Source: CAZMOK01 sp964567785 (lineage in GTDB: Bacteria > Bacteroidota > Bacteroidia > Bacteroidales > JAGOPY01). From it: a stretch of DNA of 64,000 bases. Position 1 is the stretch's first letter. Each line of letters opens with the position of its first letter. The stretch spans positions 62,001-126,000 of the forward strand of contig CAZMOK010000001.1 in NCBI GenBank assembly GCA_964567785.1, written 5' to 3'. The notes under the pieces are model-generated. The model had not been told where the DNA came from, ran no database searches, and saw only the letters and a program-made list of their open reading frames with translations. Position numbers and translations under genes: made by a program. Positions 59,789-64,000 of this stretch are shown piece after piece.

Positions 59789-62683
59789 TCAGAATCCGGC
59801 AACTTTACCGGTATAAATGCCGTTGGTTGTGGTTATCCTGATAATGTACATTCCTGTGGGAAGATTGCTTTCATTTTTATTTCTTCCCCATTGCAACTCA
59901 TGATAACCTTTGCTCAACTTTCCTTTATAGATATTGGCCCTGAGCGATCCTGCGATGTTATAAAGGTCGATTGATACTTCGGAGGCCTCTTCCATTACAA
60001 ATCCAATGTTTAGGATGTTCCTGAAAGGGTTAGGGTAAGCCCTCAGATCCAGTTTATTGCTGGTTAAATCGTCACCTGGTAAACCGGTCAGGGCATCAAT
60101 ACCGCCCGAGTAGCAGTACACTTTGCCCTGGCGGCCACCCACAACCATTTCGTGGCTGCCGTCGCCCACAATGTCGGGTATCGAACTGATTGCATCTATA
60201 GGTTCGCCGTAGTTGATGCTTTCCAGCTCCCCGCCGCCTGTCCCTTCAAGGAAGTAGGCTAAATTGCTTGAATACAGCGTGCCGATCAGCACGTCGTTGA
60301 TACCGTCACCGTCGAGGTCGTTGGTCTTTGAGACGCACCATGATTTATCGGCCAATGGCTTGAACCACACGTTGGAGCCGTCGGTACCGTCGAGCATAAT
60401 GCCGTTGGTGCCGCTGTGTGCTACTAGTATGTCGCTGTAATCATCCCCGTTTACATCGTCCAGCACTTCGAAACGGAGTATTAGTTCATTGCCGATTGTG
60501 GTGTTGTCGAAAGGGACGCCGCTGGTGGGGTCGATCAGGTAAATGTGGCCTCCGAAATCACCTGCAATGACATCTTCAATTCCGTCGCCGGTCACATCGT
60601 CGAGTTGCGCCAGGGCCCATACGGAGTTACCGTCCGGAATCCAGGTCCATTCGGTCTGGCCGGTGGACCCATTAATGCCCAGGACCCTGCCTTCATTTTC
60701 ACTTTCATTGGAGGCACCGGCAAGCACATCAGGTACGTTGTCGCCGGTGAAATCCTCTATGCCTATCACAGAGAAGTTTGGCCCGCCGGTGAAGTTTTCC
60801 CAGATCGACTCACCGTCAGTCCCGTCGAGGCAATAGATCCTCTTGGGACCCGTATCGCTGCCGTCGTCCCCTGTTGCAGCAAGAACATCAAGAATGCCGT
60901 CTTCGTTGTAGTCGTACAGGACATGTACCTGGTACACCCAGCCGCCGTCACCGTATTCGTCGGTTTCGTGTTTCCAGATCTGCTCGCCGGTCTTGCCAGA
61001 AAGGGCCACTATCGACCGGTCGCCCCAGGCTGTCCCTACAATGACATCATCAAAATCATCCCCGTCGATGTCGGGTATGGTTGTGAGGCTGTTCTGGTGG
61101 TAAAGGGAGCCGCCCACGATCTCAAATTCCCAGATCACATCGGCATCATCGTGCGAATTCCCGTTCAGGCAGCGGATCATGTAATCTTCCGAGCATACGA
61201 TGACATCATCCACCTTGTCGCCGGTAATATCAGCAATGGATGTAATGGCTTTCGGGCTCATATCATCATCCTGTGGAATGAAATAGTACCAGAGCGGGTC
61301 GCCTATGACCCAGTCTTTTTCGAGGCCCGCCCCTGAAAGGCTTACTTCGAACACTGACGGATCAGGGTCGTTGCTTGAAAGGGACATGACGTCTGAATAG
61401 GCATCATCATCGATGGGATGGAACCATACCCCTATCTTAACTGTTTCGAGTGTGCCTATTTCAAGAGGAAGCTCTGTGCCGTCATCCAGGCTGAAATCGG
61501 TTGTGGCAAAGGCGATATCGCTGATGACCAGGTCTTCACTGCCGTTGTTCTGCACTTCAAGGAACCATCTCTTAAAGGCTTTGACCCTGACGAGCCCGTA
61601 GTCATGCGAGCTTGCAGATGCCAGCAGGTTCGGACCTGATACGATGCCGTGCCCGGAGAGGAGTACGTTCACATTCGGGTTTACAGGGTCGGTGCTCTGT
61701 ACCGTGATGGAGGTGTTGAGCGGATCAGGATCAGTGGGTGTAAAGGTTACCGGAATGGTTTCCGATGCTCCCGGGGTTATCGTGACAGGGGGCGTAAAAG
61801 TGGTTGTGACCGGCTCCCCGGATGGGATGCTGATCCCTGTGATCTCCAGGTCGGCCGAGCCGGTGTTCTGTACCTCCATGTCCCATGTCGAAGACTGGCC
61901 TATGACTACATTCCCGTAATCATGAAAGGTTACCGGCAGATTCACCTGAGGTGTCCCTGCGCCATAAAGATCGACTTTATAAAGGGTGCTTTCAATGCCA
62001 ATACCGCCGTCAACGTACCAGAGGTACTGGCCGTCGTAAGTAACACCGGCAGGCTTGATGTTTTCCGATTCGTGGCTTTCGATGAGGTTTCCCGACTGGT
62101 CGACCTTGTACAGCATATTTGCATTGTAATCAGCAATCCAGAGGTTATCGCTTTCCTTGCAGATGGCCCAGGGCTGTTCGTTGGGGCTGGGAAACTGGGT
62201 AATGATAGTACCCTGGTCGTCGAGCTTGTAAACCATTCCATCGGGATCGTAGTAGCAGCAGACCCAGAAGTCGCCGTTGTCGTATTCAATACCTGAATGG
62301 TAGGTTGCGGGCAGGTCGAATTGCGATATGAGTGCGCCTGCATCGTCAAACTCAACTGCAATGGCCGGAGTGTAAGAACCGGTGCGGTCGGTGGTCCAGA
62401 AATTGGTACCGTCGTGCGACAGGCCGTAGCTGTCTTCGTGCGGGCCGGCACAGTGGAGGGTGTAGCTGCCATCCGTCGGGTCTATCTGGTAGATGAGGTT
62501 ATCATCGCCCGGAGCTGCATACAGGCCGCTGTATAGATAAGTGCCGTCCCATGTAAGGCCCGAGGCTTTGCCCGGAATAGTATAGGAGGCAATGATCGAC
62601 CATTCACGTGTGTTCTGGGCTTGTGTCAGGTAAGTTCCTGAGAACAATGAGATAATTGTCAGCAGTAGCGTAAGTTTTTTCAT
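59789..62683 (-). CDS. Secreted double-propeller FG-GAP protein with T9SS sorting domain
   Basis: A 964-residue protein with a signal peptide (MKKLTLLLTIISLFSGTYLT). Order: an N-terminal propeller-like region (about 25-235; GLTWDGTYLYSGLYAAPG, WTTDRTGSYTPAIAVEFDDA), two choice-of-anchor D/HYDIN-like Ig domains (about 240-450; VVIGQSSTWDMEVQNTGSAD and similar), eight FG-GAP-type repeats (about 475-860; ITDITGDKVDDVIVC-like), and a type A T9SS domain (LRAYPNPFRNILNIGFVMEE to GMYIIRITTT). Probably released or surface-anchored by T9SS. The ligand is unknown. Confidence 0.85.
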   Translation of the reverse strand: MKKLTLLLTIISLFSGTYLTQAQNTREWSIIASYTIPGKASGLTWDGTYLYSGLYAAPGDDNLIYQIDPTDGSYTLHCAGPHEDSYGLSHDGTNFWTTDRTGSYTPAIAVEFDDAGALISQFDLPATYHSGIEYDNGDFWVCCYYDPDGMVYKLDDQGTIITQFPSPNEQPWAICKESDNLWIADYNANMLYKVDQSGNLIESHESENIKPAGVTYDGQYLWYVDGGIGIESTLYKVDLYGAGTPQVNLPVTFHDYGNVVIGQSSTWDMEVQNTGSADLEITGISIPSGEPVTTTFTPPVTITPGASETIPVTFTPTDPDPLNTSITVQSTDPVNPNVNVLLSGHGIVSGPNLLASASSHDYGLVRVKAFKRWFLEVQNNGSEDLVISDIAFATTDFSLDDGTELPLEIGTLETVKIGVWFHPIDDDAYSDVMSLSSNDPDPSVFEVSLSGAGLEKDWVIGDPLWYYFIPQDDDMSPKAITSIADITGDKVDDVIVCSEDYMIRCLNGNSHDDADVIWEFEIVGGSLYHQNSLTTIPDIDGDDFDDVIVGTAWGDRSIVALSGKTGEQIWKHETDEYGDGGWVYQVHVLYDYNEDGILDVLAATGDDGSDTGPKRIYCLDGTDGESIWENFTGGPNFSVIGIEDFTGDNVPDVLAGASNESENEGRVLGINGSTGQTEWTWIPDGNSVWALAQLDDVTGDGIEDVIAGDFGGHIYLIDPTSGVPFDNTTIGNELILRFEVLDDVNGDDYSDILVAHSGTNGIMLDGTDGSNVWFKPLADKSWCVSKTNDLDGDGINDVLIGTLYSSNLAYFLEGTGGGELESINYGEPIDAISSIPDIVGDGSHEMVVGGRQGKVYCYSGGIDALTGLPGDDLTSNKLDLRAYPNPFRNILNIGFVMEEASEVSIDLYNIAGSLRANIYKGKLSKGYHELQWGRNKNESNLPTGMYIIRITTTNGIYTGKVAGF
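60100..61260 (-). repeat. Eight FG-GAP-type repeats within the gene
   Basis: Eight copies of a unit with D-x-x-G-D-x-x-x-D-V-(I/L) (for example DFTGDNVPDVLAG and DVTGDGIEDVIAGD), enough for a large calcium-binding propeller. DNA copies are degenerate. Confidence 0.7.
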
Positions 62684-62818
62684 CAGGATTACGGTTTTAG
62701 CTTGGTTGCAGGTTGTTTTTTTTAAGCCCTTAAAGGTAAGAAAATGATCTCATTTTAAATAGTTGGGGCACCCTGAGGGTTTGATGATTATTTTTGCCGG
62801 GCCAATCAGGAAAAGAAA

Positions 62819-64000
62819 TTGGATACTGTAATATCATACAAGAGGATCTGGAACATTGCCTGGCCAATAATACTGGGGAGCGTTGCGCAGAACCTGATCA
62901 ATGTCACTGACACTGCTTTTCTTGGCAGGGTGGGGGAGATCGCCCTTGGTGCGGGTGCCATAGGCGGCATTTATTATTTCACAGCCGTGATGCTTGCCTG
63001 GGGCTTTGGGATAGGCATGCAGATCATTGTGGCCAGGCGGTTTGGTGAGGATAAGTTCACGGAGATAGGCAAGACCGTGGAGCATGGGCTTTATTTCCTT
63101 TTGCCGCTGGCTGTCCTGGTATTTACCACAATGAAATTCCTTTCCGACGATGTGATGCTTTTCATCATCAAATCGGAGGATATATACAGGGAAACCATCA
63201 ATTACATCAACTACCGCAGCTATGGCATTTTCCTGGTTTACATCAACATACTTTTCAGGGGCTTTTACGTGGGCATTGCACGCACCCGGGTGATCACCTG
63301 GACTACGGCCGTGCTGGCGGCGGTGAACATATTTTTCGACTGGTGCCTGATATTCGGGAATTTAGGGTTCCCCGAGATGGGTATAGAGGGGGCAGCGCTG
63401 GCTTCTGTGATCGCTGAGATCACGGCAACCCTGTTCTTTATCGTATACACCGTAGTAAAGGTGCCTCTTGCCAAATACCAGCTCTTCCGCTTTGCGAAAT
63501 TCAGCCGTGAATTATACTTCAGGGTGATCAGGATCTCACTGCCGATGATGCTGCAGAATTTCATTTCCCTTTCGGCCTGGCTCACCTTCTTTTTGTTTGT
63601 GGAGAAGATGGGAGAAACTCAGCTTGCCATCTCCAATATCATCAGGAGCTTTTACGTGGTGCTGATGATACCCATGTGGGGCTTTTCCTCGGCCACCAAC
63701 ACCCTTGTGAGTTTTCTCATCGGCAAGGGCAGGAGGGACGAAGTGATGCCTCTTATTTATAAAGTGTTGATACTTTGCCTTTCCGGGGTTGCTTTCATCG
63801 TATCCTTCGGCTTTATCTTCCCGGATGCTGCGCTCAGGATCTACACCAACAACCCTGAACTTATAGAGCTTGCCCGGCCCGTGTTGTATGTGGTGAATGT
63901 GGCCGCGCTGATGCTTTCCTCCGCCTTTATCTTCTTCAACGGGGTGTCAGGTACCGGCAAGACCCAGGTCTCTTTCACCATTGAGGTGATCGTGCTGTTG
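62819..64000 (+). CDS. MATE family efflux transporter, N-terminal part (3' end outside window)
   Basis: About 394 residues are visible and the frame is still open at the end of the window. The N-terminus has YKRIWNIAWPIILGSVAQN and INVTDTAFLGRVGEIALGAG, the conserved MATE start, followed by about ten hydrophobic segments. The start is TTG at 62819; a stop (TGA 62774) lies upstream in frame and no ATG lies between, and AGGAAAAG precedes it. MATE proteins export drugs or metabolites by Na+ or H+ coupling. No neighbour suggests a substrate. Confidence 0.9.
   Translation, partial: MDTVISYKRIWNIAWPIILGSVAQNLINVTDTAFLGRVGEIALGAGAIGGIYYFTAVMLAWGFGIGMQIIVARRFGEDKFTEIGKTVEHGLYFLLPLAVLVFTTMKFLSDDVMLFIIKSEDIYRETINYINYRSYGIFLVYINILFRGFYVGIARTRVITWTTAVLAAVNIFFDWCLIFGNLGFPEMGIEGAALASVIAEITATLFFIVYTVVKVPLAKYQLFRFAKFSRELYFRVIRISLPMMLQNFISLSAWLTFFLFVEKMGETQLAISNIIRSFYVVLMIPMWGFSSATNTLVSFLIGKGRRDEVMPLIYKVLILCLSGVAFIVSFGFIFPDAALRIYTNNPELIELARPVLYVVNVAALMLSSAFIFFNGVSGTGKTQVSFTIEVIVLL

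Noticed and set aside
60545..61336. Long antisense frame in the FG-GAP gene
   Set aside because: It mirrors the repeated Asp/Gly codons of the real gene and has no domain features or start signal of its own.
1..64000. tRNA, rRNA, CRISPR, insertion sequence or prophage
   Set aside because: Read for cloverleaf-like arms, repeat-spacer arrays, transposase motifs and phage genes; none was convincing.

Overview
The window reads as a chromosomal segment of a member of the Bacteroidota, probably a gliding or type IX secretion (T9SS) lineage of the Bacteroidales/Marinilabiliales kind. The signs are GldB, three secreted proteins ending in T9SS-type C-terminal sorting domains, a DUF2723 membrane protein, PorT-like barrels, the Bacteroidota Bam gene order (CBS, nadK, DUF6089, uppS, bamA, ompH, ompH), and several upstream regions with the Bacteroidota -7 box TAnnTTTG. 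Family names come from recognising motifs in the translations; no database search was run. I see no rRNA, tRNA, CRISPR array, insertion sequence or prophage. Genes are dense, and three convergent pairs have only 1 to 3 bp between their stop codons.

Layout. 1-5.8 kb: end of a DUF2723 protein, lgt, a glycosyltransferase, dprA and a PrsW-like membrane protein. 5.9-15.8 kb: a plus-strand run of cupin, rsgA, CBS protein, an extra Omp85-family protein, nadK, DUF6089, uppS, bamA and two ompH/skp genes, closed by a strong terminator. 15.9-20 kb: DUF302, then a compact five-gene operon (SDR, flavin reductase, DUF429, a 48-residue DUF2256 zinc protein, DASH cryptochrome). 20-27.6 kb, minus strand: MscS channel, gamma carbonic anhydrase, nadB, odhB, odhA and a short 2x[4Fe-4S] ferredoxin. 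27.9-36 kb, plus strand: korA-korB, tilS, dsbD and a seven-repeat VCBS secreted protein. 36-43 kb: an M20 dipeptidase, a large choice-of-anchor-L adhesin, gap, folK and a deoxynucleoside kinase. 43-49 kb, minus strand: an OmpA/TPR protein, yifB/comM, gldB and a PorT-like barrel. 49-52 kb: a second PorT-like barrel and nadE. 52-62.7 kb, minus strand: a NifU-like scaffold, mrp, a DUF2271-like lipoprotein, a TonB receptor, BCP peroxiredoxin, class I photolyase, lipocalin, a TIGR01777 oxidoreductase and a large FG-GAP secreted protein. 62.8 kb to the end: the start of a MATE transporter.

Themes. (1) Two separate flavin/light-damage clusters, one built around a DASH cryptochrome and one around a class I photolyase; the first contains an SDR whose catalytic Tyr is Val. 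(2) Two ways to oxidise 2-oxoglutarate lie head to head: NAD-linked OdhA/OdhB and ferredoxin-linked KorA/KorB, with a ferredoxin gene between them. (3) Envelope biogenesis: Lgt, UppS, BamA, Skp, an additional Omp85 protein, GldB, PorT-like barrels and OmpA/TPR. (4) Three NAD(P) biosynthesis genes (nadK, nadB, nadE). (5) Fe-S assembly by a NifU C-terminal-domain protein beside an Mrp ATPase that contains no cysteine at all.

The best candidate for an under-described system is the 16.5-20 kb SDR/flavin reductase/DUF429/DUF2256/DASH-cryptochrome operon, read together with the 56.4-59.7 kb photolyase cluster. Most other genes are ordinary core functions.
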